A stretch of 64,000 nucleotides of DNA, from assembly GCA_012934845.2 (NCBI GenBank), contig WNNJ02002110.1, positions 1 through 64,000 on the forward strand, read 5' to 3'. This document shows, one piece after another, positions 1-10,371 of the stretch. The notes beneath the pieces were generated by a model. It saw only the letters and a list, made by a program, of their open reading frames with translations. It ran no database searches and had not been told where the DNA came from. Numbering within the stretch: position 1 is the stretch's first letter; the number at the start of each line of letters is the position of its first letter. Both the position numbers and the translations under genes were made by a program. The stretch comes from Pomphorhynchus laevis (Eukaryota > Acanthocephala > Palaeacanthocephala > Echinorhynchida > Pomphorhynchidae).

Positions 1-34
<34 letters not shown>
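1..34. repeat. (AT)n microsatellite
   Basis: Uninterrupted AT dinucleotide run from the window edge; its full length lies outside the window. Confidence 0.95.
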
Positions 35-36
<2 letters not shown>

Positions 37-665
37 ATATACAGGATTTTCACAATTGCACTCGATTGTATGTATTGTATTTACTTTAGATTGTAAGATG
101 TTGTAATTGTTAGAAATTCTATTAGAAACAAAAATTTTTTTAAGAATTTTTGTAAACATTGTATCTTTAGGAACAAACGTCGGTATTTAAATCTCTTGGG
201 ACATTAAATTGACGATCATGGAGGAAATTGTTGATCCTGCCAACAATACATGTGAATTCCATAAGAAACAATACATAATTTAGTAGGGAATGATATACTT
301 GATCAAATGACAGGCTGAAGTCACAGAATATAACATCTACACAGTACCAGTAGAGATCAAGTCTACCCAAGCCTCACGTGCACACAAAAGATTTGATAGT
401 CAAGATTTGCTTTTTCAGAAACCATGTTGTGCAGAATTTAGAAGGTTATACGTGTTTAAATGGGAAATTATACTACTGTGCACAATGTTCGAATCAATGC
501 ATAACATTGATTCATATTTTGGTTTTTGAAAAAAAATGGTGGTTTATCTCTTTATATATTTAAAAAGAGAAATATCATACAAAAAGTTCTAATTGCTTAA
601 TTTGATTACAATTAAATCTTAGATATAAATACTTACATTGCTGTCACAATAGAAAGAATTCCCGT
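35..665. other. AT-rich stretch without a recognisable gene
   Basis: Short ORFs on both strands show no family motif. Bases ~72-112 read on the minus strand resemble bases ~990-1030 on the plus strand (shared core ACATCTTACAATCTAA). That plus-strand segment is the leader of the CR1-like LINE, so a piece of a second, oppositely oriented LINE leader probably lies here. Confidence 0.4.
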
Positions 666-950
666 TTGGGCAGGAAACAGCTATCAGACGCCCTACATGA
701 TCAAACTTTTGCTATTGTGGACGAATCGGATTATGTGCAACATGAAATTGCTTACGATGGATTGAATTGTGATATCTGGACTAAAGTGATGGTACCAAGA
801 AAAATCCCCAAAAATATATTGAGAGTAAGTTTTGTGGATTTTGTTCTGACTATATGAGCGATGAGTTTACAAACGAGATAAGGGATTTAAAATCACAAAT
901 AAAGATTATGCAAACAGAGTTGTGTGATATGCCTAAAAAAAGCTTAAAAA
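666..950 (+). pseudogene. CR1-type LINE ORF1 fragment (second copy)
   Basis: The translated segment contains NCDIWTKVMVPRKIPKNIL. This aligns with GCDIWTTVNVPSCLTKSLL in the ORF1 of the LINE that starts at 1166. After a one-base frame change near 810-820 the similarity continues as FCGFC followed by a polar helix-like stretch (DEFTNEIRDLKSQIKIMQ), matching VCGFC in the longer copy. It is therefore the amino-terminal, Cys-containing part of a related but different element. It is cut off before the RNA-binding region, and the next 200 bases are the leader of the downstream LINE. Assignment to the same superfamily is firm; the exact family is not. Confidence 0.6.
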
Positions 951-1165
951 ATTTGAGATAAAATAACATACAATTAATATACACATTCTATACAATAACA
1001 AACATCTTACAATCTAAGTAAATACACAGCAGTCGACTATACAACTACTACTTACAAGTTACTACTTACAATACACAAATACTTACAAGCAAGCCCAACG
1101 AACACACAAGCTTAAACACACGATTACTCGATTACGACGAGCGAAACGAGTTGACACAACAATCG
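951..1165 (+). promoter_or_regulatory. Leader (5' UTR) of CR1-like LINE
   Basis: AC-rich, T-poor sequence unlike the AT-rich surroundings, ending at the ORF1 start codon. The exact 5' end is not defined; an inverted partial copy lies at 72-112. LINE leaders of this kind normally hold an internal promoter, but no specific site is recognisable. Confidence 0.4.
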
Positions 1166-2659
1166 ATGGCAAGAACAAAGAAGACAGAAACGAAAAAATG
1201 CTTAGCAAGTCAGCAGATTTACGGTACTCGCCATCAGACTGTACCAAAATTAGCAAGCCCCTCCTCTGGGTATCAGCAACGCGAGGTCTCTTGCAGCAGA
1301 TCTGGATGCGACATATGGACAACTGTCAACGTTCCATCCTGTCTGACGAAATCGCTACTGTCTAGGGATTTTGTTTGTGGGTTTTGTGCCTCCGAATTGC
1401 TCTCCTTGTTGTTCAAGGGCCATTATGACGAGCAAGTATCAATAAATGCTTTAAAGAGGAACGCAGATTCAAACAGTCACAACGATGGGGAAGATCATAG
1501 TATTAACGAATCAGAACGGAGTTCAGAAGCGTTCAGACAGTCAAGCAGCTCGTCGTCAGGGATTGACGATGTTTCGGCCACTCCAAAATCATCTGAGATA
1601 GGAACCAATAATGTTATTCATGTACTCAATCATTCTCTCACGCAGCAGTCGAAGTTAGAACTGAACGATCGTTCAATCATTCTCTTCAATAACAATTCAA
1701 CTCAATGCTTCGTTAGGGATGCATTGCATGAGACTAATGTGATGGATTACTCCTTCAAACAACTTCCTGTTTTGGATTCTATTGTTCATCCCCATATATT
1801 GGACTCGAGCAGCGTCGGTCTTGATGTAGATGACAAATGTTCCGCCCTCAAGCATGCGAATGTTGATTTGTCAACTCCTGTTAACACTTCCTCGGGCAGT
1901 GATTGTTCTCAAAACTGTCCTCTAGGTAGTGATTGTAGTGAGCGTCCTTGTGCTTACCCGCAGCTACTGCATCCCCGCTGCAGTTTATGTGTTGCTCTAG
2001 TAGCCCCGTTAATTGAGAGCGTTAAGGATCTTGCAAAGGCTAGTCAGATTATAGTTAGGCCTATAGATAATCTACGACAGATGGTTAGCCTTTTAAATAA
2101 TAAACAACATGCAGTGATTCCCCCAAATCATCGACGGCCATCGATTACCCCTGAGACTCATTCTTCATTAGTTCCGTCTGCTAGCCCTAAACAATTTAGC
2201 TCTAGACAATTTAACTCCAGAAGAGAGTTAAACGTTATCGTGAGCGGTGTTGAAGAATCTCTCAGTAACAATCCCCAAAGTAGACTGGATGACGATATTG
2301 TGCATCTTCGCGCAGTGTTTTCTAAGATTTTTCTCCAGAGCGATGTGGATGTTGCGAAGTGTCTTAAAGTTCGAAGAGTTTTTCGTCTATGCAAGAAACT
2401 TTCAGATAGACCTAGACTTTTAAAAGTTGTTCTAGACTCAAAAGATCATGTTGACTTCCTACTCAAGCATGCATTTAGATTATCGCGCTCTGATTTTCAT
2501 ATACTCCGTGATTTATCTCCTGCAGATCGTTTGAGAAGACACGAGGCTTTCAACGAGCTGCATCGACGGCTGGAAAGTGGTGAGTGCAACCTATGTGTCC
2601 GGAATTTTCGGGTGGTCAAGTGGCGTCCGACTGTCCGGTGGCATCCCTTACTTCTGTAG
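1166..2659 (+). CDS. CR1-like LINE ORF1 (RNA-binding/chaperone protein)
   Basis: Open frame of about 497 codons; I take the ATG at 1166 rather than the upstream in-frame TTG at 1151. Residues ~30-75 hold a putative zinc-binding cluster (C-x4-C in SCSRSGC, then PSC, then CGFC) resembling the PHD-like modules of CR1-group ORF1 proteins. A long Ser/Asn-rich linker follows. The carboxy-terminal ~140 residues are the conserved CR1-group ORF1 domain: LNVIVSGVEES, VFRLCKKLSDRPRLLKVVL, FHILRDLSPADRLRR and ending in FRVVKWRP. The known role of such proteins is binding the element RNA in a ribonucleoprotein. The 3' end overlaps the ORF2 frame by ~65 bases. It is uninterrupted although the adjacent ORF2 is badly broken. 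The amino terminus MARTKKTETKK resembles the histone H3 tail over five residues. Confidence 0.8.
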   Translation: MARTKKTETKKCLASQQIYGTRHQTVPKLASPSSGYQQREVSCSRSGCDIWTTVNVPSCLTKSLLSRDFVCGFCASELLSLLFKGHYDEQVSINALKRNADSNSHNDGEDHSINESERSSEAFRQSSSSSSGIDDVSATPKSSEIGTNNVIHVLNHSLTQQSKLELNDRSIILFNNNSTQCFVRDALHETNVMDYSFKQLPVLDSIVHPHILDSSSVGLDVDDKCSALKHANVDLSTPVNTSSGSDCSQNCPLGSDCSERPCAYPQLLHPRCSLCVALVAPLIESVKDLAKASQIIVRPIDNLRQMVSLLNNKQHAVIPPNHRRPSITPETHSSLVPSASPKQFSSRQFNSRRELNVIVSGVEESLSNNPQSRLDDDIVHLRAVFSKIFLQSDVDVAKCLKVRRVFRLCKKLSDRPRLLKVVLDSKDHVDFLLKHAFRLSRSDFHILRDLSPADRLRRHEAFNELHRRLESGECNLCVRNFRVVKWRPTVRWHPLLL

Positions 2660-5554
2660 AGTCAGACCTCTTTAGTAGTGATGGTTCGTGTGTAGGAAAA
2701 CTAGTAGACTTCGATAGTGTCACCGAGCGTGTCAAATTTTCCCATTATTCGAACATTTTTGTCGGTTATTCAAATGTTCGTAGTCTCCTGGTTCAGTTCT
2801 CGGAAATTAAATTCATAGTTGCTTCGAAACGTTTTGATATATTTTGTATAACCGAAACATGGCTACATTCTAACATTTAGGATGATTGTCTTGCCATCCC
2901 TAACTATTTTCTAATACGTTCGGATCACTCGTGTGGTAAACGTGGAGGTGGGGTAGCCGCCTTTGTGCGAAATAGTCTCCTAGTATTGAATATCTCGGCT
3001 TTTCGCGACGATATTGGTTATTCCTTTAAAGGTCTTGCTTTTACACTGGGAAATGGTCAACGATCCCGATTCTGCGTTCTTTACCGTTCTCCGTCCTATG
3101 AATTAAGATTTGACTCTCTTAAACCACATTTGCTGAGTTTATCTTCGTATCCTCTGATTTTGCTCCTGGGTGACTTCAATATTCCCCAAATAGACTGGAA
3201 AAATATCAGTCACGACCTATTCACGGAATTGGGAAAGTACTGAGTGACCTTCTGTTACTCGAGATGCTATTAGTTTAACATATTAAAGAACCTACTTGTG
3301 TGACAGGGACGCCTTCTATACTCGATTTGGTCTTTACTAAGTGTTTGGGTGACGTTTCAGGTGTTCGTTATGACGCACCAATTGGCAATAGCGATCACTG
3401 TGTACTCTCTATGCGACTGTCGCTGTTCAACAGGGCCTCACAAAACTCTAATTTTAAAAAACGTTGTTGGGTAGGTGTTGATGCTAGTCAACTAGCTGCA
3501 AGCTTCCCAAAAGGTATCTGTGATAGTCTTCGTATCCACTTCGGTTTGGAGGTTCCTGTAGTCTTTGATCTGCTCCATGATGAATTGATGCGAATTTCTG
3601 ATATCTTTGCTCCGCTACGTGCCTGCTAGTACAAGCATGGACATCCTCCTTGGTTCGACAGAGAGCTTCTTGATGCTATAAGATCCCGCAACAAATTGTG
3701 GCGCGAATTTAGGCGTTCTCCTGCTTCAAAACGTGCCTACATCGACTCTCGGAACTTATGCAATCGGCTAAAATTTCAGAAACGCTATTCGTACGAAGAT
3801 AGTATCGCCAGGGATGCATCTTTGAATCCTAGGAGGTTTTGGTCTTATGTAAGAAACAACAGAACACTTGTCGCCACAATTAGCTCAATCCAAACGCCAA
3901 CTGAAACTTTGACCGATCCGTCTGAAATCGCCCAACATTTAGCTGATGGCTTCTTGGTACAGGCTTTGACCTCTAACAAACTGCATGACTTTAGTTGGAA
4001 GTATGTTCCGGTTGCTCATCGGTGTTGTGTTCGTCCACTCAGAGTGGATGAGGTGTTGAACGAGGTAATGAAGCTCGATTCGTTGACATCTCCGGGACCA
4101 GACAATATTGCCCCCTTCCTCGTCAAATCCCTAGCGAACGAACTGAGCAATGATTTAACTATGTTCTTCAGATACAGCTTAGACACATCTTGGATTCCTG
4201 ACAGTTGGAAGTGTGCAATTGTGGTGCCTATTCCCAAAAAGCATCCTGCTAGCTTTTGCGCGGACTTTCGGCCCATTAGCTTAACTAGCGTATTCTGCAA
4301 ACTTTTAGAAAGAATCATTGCTAGTAGAATCAGGGATCATTTGGATCGTAATCACATATTGGTTGAATCTCAACATGGTTTCAGGATCGGACGTTCATGC
4401 CTTACTAACCTACTAACTGCGCGTGAAAAATGGGCTGATGCTCTGGGGGCTGGGTTTCAGGTTCATACAGTATTCCTTGATTTTTCGAAAGCTTTTGATA
4501 GGGTACCACACGACGGCATAGTGTCTTTACTGTATCACTATGGACTTCATTCATATATTTGTGAGTGGGTCAGGGAATTTCTATCGAATAGGTCTTTCCG
4601 AGTTTGTGTGGGGGTGTGTGTTTTCTTATTCGGTAAATATTAATTCTGGCGTACCGCAGGGATCAGTCCTTGGCCCACTGCTCTTTATAATCTTCATTAA
4701 TGATCTGCTACTCCGCTTATCATGCTCTCATCTAGCGTTTGCAGACGATCTAAAGATTTTTTCGATCATTAGAAGTCCTGCTGATCGAGTATCGTTACAA
4801 AATGATCTGAACTCCCTGATCAAGTGGTGCGATTCTACCGAACTACGGTTGAATGTTGATAAATGTGTCCTCATGCAACTAGGTCGCTCGTCTGAAACTC
4901 TAAGGTACTATATTGGAGATATTGTCGTAAATGAAGTGTCTCATCATAAGGATTTAAGGATTATTGTCCATCGATCATTGAAAACAAAGTTGAACACCGA
5001 CTTCTAGGTAAAGCTACTAGGGCGTTGTATTGTATTAAAGTGCATTCCTCATGTTAAGCTGTCATATATTCAAGAGGTTATTCATCTCCATCGTCAGGCC
5101 ATACTTGGAGTACGGCATTCAGTCTTGTTTTCCTGTCACTAAGCAAGAACTATTAGACCTGGAGTCTATTCTTAGGCGCGGATCGAGGCTCTGTATTGGC
5201 TTAAGTGGTATTGACTATTATGTACGTCTAAGTCGTATTGGGATGTTGTCGGTACGTGAGAGGTTCATATCCTTGGAAATGTTTTATCTATTGTATATGT
5301 CGAATGATGCGGTGGGTTATCCCACCGATGTAATCACTAGGCGTGTAGGTCAGTTGCGGGGACATAGCAGAGTCTTGTATAAATTTGGATTTGACAGATT
5401 ACCAAAACTGTATAGACTCTCGAGGAGAGGAATTAACATGTGGAATTCGTTGCCTGAGGAAGTCGTTGCAGCCTCCAGTTTTAGAACGTTTAAATCACGA
5501 TGCTACAAATGGATACGTGAACAATGCCGCCATTCAACACTACCACTTGAATAA
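2593..5554 (+). pseudogene. CR1-like LINE ORF2 (endonuclease + reverse transcriptase), broken
   Basis: APE-type endonuclease motifs in order: YSNVRSL, CITETWLH, LLGDFNIPQIDW and IGNSDHCVLS. Reverse-transcriptase motifs follow: SPGPDNIAPFLV, FRPISLTSVFCKLLERI, QHGFRIGRSC, VFLDFSKAFDRVPH, SGVPQGSVLGPLLF and AFADDLKIF. A CR1-type carboxy-terminal region (RPYLEYGIQSCFP, NMWNSLPEEVV, FKSRCYKW) ends at the stop at 5554. No RNase H domain is seen, as expected for CR1. It is disabled by stops at 2878 and 3627, a frameshift near 3230 with a stop near 3275, a frameshift near 4610 in a GT-rich run, and a stop/frameshift at ~5005-5050. All catalytic motifs are still readable, so decay is moderate. CR1-group membership is well supported; closeness to flatworm CR1 families is only an impression. 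Confidence 0.85.
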
Positions 5555-5628
5555 CCTAATTAGCTAAGTTGACTGACTATTTGCTTTTCTGTTTTTGGAC
5601 TCTGCCTAAATAGCCTTTTGGCTTTGGT
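5555..5628 (+). other. 3' UTR/tail of CR1-like LINE
   Basis: Short segment after the ORF2 stop ending in a TTTGGCTTTGGTATG-type tail. CR1-group elements characteristically end in short repeats rather than poly(A). The boundary with the next fragment is approximate. Confidence 0.4.
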
Positions 5629-6215
5629 ATGTTTTGGAATAATATATGTAATTGTGCGGGTTTGGCGCACGACAATCTTAAATTTTTAACAATAAATTTA
5701 CATAGAAAATTAAATAATGGAGAATTTCAGCTAGCAATAACAGCCATGTATCATCCTCCAACCAGAAATAAGCAAAAGGCTTTGGATCTTATATATGATC
5801 ATTTAAATAGTGTTTCCAATTTTAAAGTTTCAAATTTTTTACTTGCGGGTAATTTCAATCACTTGAATATAGATAAGGTGTCCTTAATATATAATATGAT
5901 GCAGACAGTTAATTTGCTAACAATAGGCAGTGTAAAGCTTGACCTAGTCTACACAAATGTGAACGCTTATTTATCACTACCAAGAATATACAGCCCATCT
6001 TTCTACATCAGATCATGATTTCATACTGATTGTACAACACGAAACCAATAAAGTACAAAGTGAGGCTCGTTTTTAGGACAGTTGATGATAAGCGTGAGCA
6101 ATATCTCGTTCCCTTTCAAGATTCATATGTTGGTGTTTTGAGAGATATTGATTGGCATACAATCAGTTTTAGTGATGATCTGCTATTGATTGTGGATACA
6201 TTATAGTGAGCAACA
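5629..6215 (+). pseudogene. LINE endonuclease fragment (CR1/L2-like)
   Basis: Readable blocks are ITAMYHPPTRNKQKALDL, FLLAGNFNHLNID (the GDFN block with Gly-Asn in place of Gly-Asp) and LDLVYTN. Past a stop near 6016 comes a decayed segment with a DHDF remnant (SDH block) and FRTVDDKREQYLVPFQ. This is the second half of an APE-type endonuclease plus the start of the linker to the RT; the RT itself is absent. The block GNFN instead of GDFN would remove a catalytic Asp. Both ends are truncated, so the family is uncertain. It is clearly distinct from the LINE just upstream because of its higher AT content and different linker. Confidence 0.55.
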
Positions 6216-6369
6216 TAGTTATTTTTACTGCTAAAAAAGTAAGGGGTATATAATGAACCATGCAGGATAACTCCAGTCATCACAGACATCTAAAATCAAC
6301 GAGATTAAGCTTTTCGTAGTAGTCGTGCATCATAATATGCCGCGTTATCCAATAAGCTGAATATATTGA
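6216..6369. other. Flank of LINE insertion, no gene seen
   Basis: Short unique-looking stretch between the endonuclease fragment and the target duplication of the minus-strand LINE. It shows no satellite similarity, so the satellite starts only on the other side of the LINE. Confidence 0.4.
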
Positions 6370-6381
6370 GATATCTAACAA

Positions 6382-6523
6382 CAACGATTTTATTAAATAA
6401 TAAATAACAAGCATGCAATACAACAAACAAACAGTTAAGTCAAGTCAGATAGTTAGACAAATCGAATCGCACAACAACATTCAATCTTCAGTTCGAGAAT
6501 CTTCAGCCTTCAAAGTTACGGCC
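6382..6523 (-). other. 3' UTR of the minus-strand LINE
   Basis: Sequence between the ORF2 stop and the left target duplication. It holds an AATAAAA signal a few bases before the end, followed by GTTGTTG at the junction. No poly(A) tail is present. Confidence 0.6.
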
Positions 6524-8978
6524 TCAAATCCATGGGGATCTGAGCCCCCAACCAATCCAACACGCCGCTTTCCGACTGAACCACCCGAGGTCTTTCACCC
6601 CCCTCCGAAGAGACCAGTCAGCGCGGACTATGTTGGGTAATCGAGAGATGAGGAGCTTAAGAAACCTTAGTCTTTGCTCTGGGGGACGTCTTCTAGAAAA
6701 GAAGACTAATCCCGAGATAGCCCAAGTGCCCCAGTGGCGCACCTGGGTATTCCCATTCAACGACAGATGCTGGGCCCGTTTCAGAGCCCAACTAGCTCTC
6801 TTCAGGATACGTTTAAGTCTATCCAGGTCAGCTTTCGCCGACCATTTCACCGAAACAGTGAACCCCAGGTATTTTACTCGACTTGCGAAGGTAGGGAGTG
6901 GATCAGAGGCAAATAAGGAGGCAAGAGCAGAGAGTGCTAGTCTCTTAAGCTTTTGTTTCGTCGCAGGGGAGCCATGAAAGACAACCACCTGCGATTTGGC
7001 GGAGTTTAGAATAAAATTGGACCTGGGTAACTGGTCTTTTAATCTTAAAAAGAAACGGCTGATGTTAGACTACGTCCTTACACCTGCGTCCAGAGAACAG
7101 GGCTGTGGTGTCATCAGCGTACACCACTAGACGTTGATCACGCTGCTTAAATATTTTAAAGAGGTTTATGGAGGCAGCAAGATACAAGACAGGAGAAAGA
7201 AGTGAACCTTGAGGCACGCCCGTAATAGGGTAGAACTGACGCGCACCAGGGTCGTCTTCGTAATAAAATCGCTTGGTGTACAACAGTATCTCCACCCTGT
7301 TAACAATTCTCGCAGGCAACCCGAGGGACCTGATAGAAGAGATATCAAAAGAAATGGAGATGCGGTCAAATGCAGCAGAAAAGTCAAGGAAAACAGCCAC
7401 AGCAAGTTGATGGCTATTCTCCCGACAGAACTGATGCACTTCACCTACTGCTGAATGGACCGAGCGACCTTTGACGAACCCATGGAAACCAGGTGGGATT
7501 AAGTTACGCCTACTTAAATGGTCGCGGATTCTACGCGCAAGCGCTTTTTCGTAGATCGAAACGAGGGAATTTTGAATCAAAATGGGCCGCAGGACTTTGG
7601 GACATGAGACCGGATATTTCTTTGGAATAAAAATTCTACGGCTAATGTTGATGCCGGCCACATCGGATGGGGTGGCTAATAGCCTTGTGATGGCCACCTC
7701 TCTTCTTTGATCGGCTGTCAAAAGCTGACAGACACGAGAAGAGAGTGGAGCGACGGTTTTGGAGGTGCCCGGAAGAGGCCCCCAGGCATTGAGAATATCT
7801 GGAACTGATATATCTCTACTCCTGAAGTCTCCCCAAGGCGGGATTGGTTGCGGTGATTGAGTGGCTCCATAGTTGTGTAGGGCTAGTGACTCTTCCAAAA
7901 CTCTATCAAGACCAATACTTCCGATCCACCCAGATGCTCTATCCTTCCAACAAACAAACTTCTCTTTCTTGAATATCTTCCAGAAGGAAGACTGAGAAGG
8001 GTTAAGACGAGCAATGCTCGACTTATCTTTGCTCAACTGGAACCAGTATCTGGTACGCCAGTATTCTATCGAGAGCGTCTGTTTGACAGAAGAAGAGAGG
8101 TTAGGGAGATGCAGCAGTTTGGACAGGACCCTGAGTTTTGTCGGAGTGGGACTGAAAATGTGACCTTTATAGGTAGTCGATAAAATCGCGGTGGTTTGCG
8201 AAGAGAGATAGGAATTAAATCCGGTTAAACTCTCATTGCCAATTCGGGGGAAGCGTTGGATAGCTGCTCGGAAGACAGCCACCCTGATGGGATCAAAGTG
8301 GAATCTTCTACGAAGCAGGGAATCCTCTTCTATCCGCCAACGAATCAGGTCATGAGAGGTGGACAGATGTTGCCGCGATTGCTCCGTGCAGAAGGGATTA
8401 AGCAACCACTTCTCATGGAGCAATAATAAGTCGAGGAGAGAATTCGTTGATGTGCAATGAAAAGAGGGGGACGGTGGTTTATGAATACGATAACCGTTCC
8501 TGGCTCTGCGAAGTGCTGCATTAATCCAACGACCAGTTCTGTCGTTGAAGTCACCAAGTACCATGTCATAGCCGCCATCAATTATCCCATCCAGGAGGTC
8601 ACGGTTCTTGTGAATCTCTCCCGGACGAATATAGACGTTGGCTAGACTGAGGCGTTTACCGTTCTTAACGATTGCTATAACTAAACAAGACAGGGCTGGA
8701 CACGAGAAGTTTAAAATGAGGGAAGACCTTAAAGAGCATTTAACTAAGGTCAAGAGTCCTTGAGATGAAAAGGAGTGAGGCGGGGTTATATACGGAGTAT
8801 AGTGGGTATAAATGTGCTTAGGGATAAATCGAGTAATGTCCTGGGGGAGACGGATGGACCGCGTCTCCTGAAGGACTATAACATCTGCGTCTCTACCAGA
8901 TAGAAGCCTAAGGGCAGAAGCACCTCCCGAATTCCACTGAAGAATATTCAGTGAAAAAGGCTCGGGCTTACTCACCAT
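6524..8978 (-). pseudogene. LINE ORF2: APE endonuclease + reverse transcriptase (I/Jockey-like)
   Basis: Starts at ATG 8978 (LNILQWNSGGA). The endonuclease blocks are VIVLQETRS, MVLGDFNDRTGRW, and STSHDLIRW where most relatives have S-D-H. RT blocks are IFIPKKYPVSCPKVLRPI, IPPGFHGFVKGRSVHSAV, VAVFLDFSAAFDRIS, TGVPQGSLLSPVLYL and LVVYADDTTALF. A frameshift near 7065 follows the YADD box. The frame then continues (SNISRFFLRLKDQLPR, SQVVVFHGSP, VKYLGFTVSVKWS) to a stop at 6524. No RNase H domain is seen, which argues for a Jockey/R1-type rather than a classic I-type element. The 637-residue part before the shift is intact. The protein would nick the target and copy the element RNA at the nick. 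Confidence 0.85.
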
Positions 8979-9011
8979 TGTGATAGATTAGTTGAGACGT
9001 GAGTAGCCGAC

Positions 9012-10371
9012 CTAGACAGAGCCAGGAGTGGGAAGGTTGCCCTTCCCACCACCAGCCCTATCAGGGGTCAGTACACCCTGGGCGATATCTTCATCTCCCA
9101 GGCCGTAAAGGTGCTTACCCATTTTATTTGGGGGAACCGTCCGAGCGGACTCGCCTCTCTTCTTTGATTTAGGTGTAACTGTAACTCCAGGGGAAGACGG
9201 AGCAGCCAGAAACGCTCCAAGCAAGGGAGGAATCATTTGCTGTAACTGAGCAAGGATTACTTTCTTATTTTTGTCTAATAAAAATAAGATATCTTTATTC
9301 GACATTCTATCGTTTACAGGTGGATCCGACGCTGCTTTGACAAAAGATTTAGACTCAGAGGGAGAGGCAGAGTGCCTATTCCTGTATTCCATAAAGGATC
9401 GACAACGACGGGACCACGCTGGGTGGTCACCGCCGCAATTCTTGCATATAGAGGATTCAATGCATTTGATGTCCTCCACCAATGAAGGACAGTCTGCCTT
9501 TGAGCATACCCCACAACACCTTTCTTCCTTACAAGTGGAGGCCCAATGCCCCCACTTGTGGCAGTTGTTACAGTGTGGATATGTTAAGCAGTTAGAATCG
9601 ATGAGCATAAATTTGAGGTTATACCCCATAAAGGGGTTAACCGTGTTCAAGCAAAGGATCTTAGCATTTTCGAGATCACAGGAGGTGAAGGCTACCGGAA
9701 GCGCCTCCCCTGTTTTTGATTTTAAAGGCCTGATTGTAGAAAGTTTGTAAAGCGTCTTTAAATTCTCTAGATCAGGTTGTTCTAGAAATGCCGGAAAGTT
9801 GTTGATTTTAACTTTTGCCGGTATAGGCTTAATTTCCAGTGTTCCAGAGTTAGAAAGAAATGAATCAAAAAATTTTATATATGCGATAATGAGATCATGT
9901 GTAGTAAAAGATACTCTGATCGAATTATTGAAGATTTTTATACCGTTAAATAGAACCCTTCCAGGGTATTCTAATGTGAACTTCCTCAAACAAATGTTGA
10001 ATAGTAAATGACGTTCTACCGGCTTTGTTGCAATAATGATAGGTAAGTTTTGTAGTTTTTTAATAGAGGGTTCCCCTTTTAAGATAGAAGGAAAAAAATG
10101 ATACTCACGTGGTTGGCAGAGTTAATAATTGGAATTACCTTCTCCAAAGTATCATTTTCCATCGCTGAATTGATTGATTGAGAGTTCATATAAGCTGCCA
10201 TAGAGTATGCTACCACAGTATTACTTTTGACCATAATATTGTCTTGATCGGTGGTTAGAATGTCTGGAACAGCTATAATATCCTCTTTTCCATTAGGAAA
10301 AACAGTTTTTTTGCACCAGAATTGCAAAAACTAGAATCTTTTGAAACTCCGACGCGTTTGTTACTCGACAT
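9012..10371 (-). pseudogene. LINE ORF1: Gag-like protein with CCHC zinc knuckles
   Basis: The main open part (about 10090-9012) carries a ~100-residue amino-terminal region typical of I/Jockey/R1 ORF1 proteins (RVLFNGIKIFNNSIRVSF, CDLENAKILCLN, GYNLKFMLI). Zinc knuckles follow: CNNCHKWGHWASTC (C-x2-C-x4-H-x4-C), a Cys-rich spacer and CKNCGGDHPAWSRRC. A basic tail ends at the stop at 9012. The likely start is ATG at 10371 (MSSNKRVGVSKDSSF). From there the reading passes two frame changes at ~10308 and ~10093, both in seven-base runs of T on the plus strand; these could be real or assembly errors. The known role is RNA binding and particle formation in the cytoplasm and nucleus. The ORF2 start is 33 nt downstream. 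Confidence 0.75.

Noticed and set aside
1166-1260. A histone H3 gene
   Set aside because: Similarity ends after the first five residues; the rest of the frame is LINE ORF1.
9271-9750. 159-residue plus-strand ORF
   Set aside because: It is the antisense shadow of the zinc-knuckle ORF1 of the minus-strand LINE.
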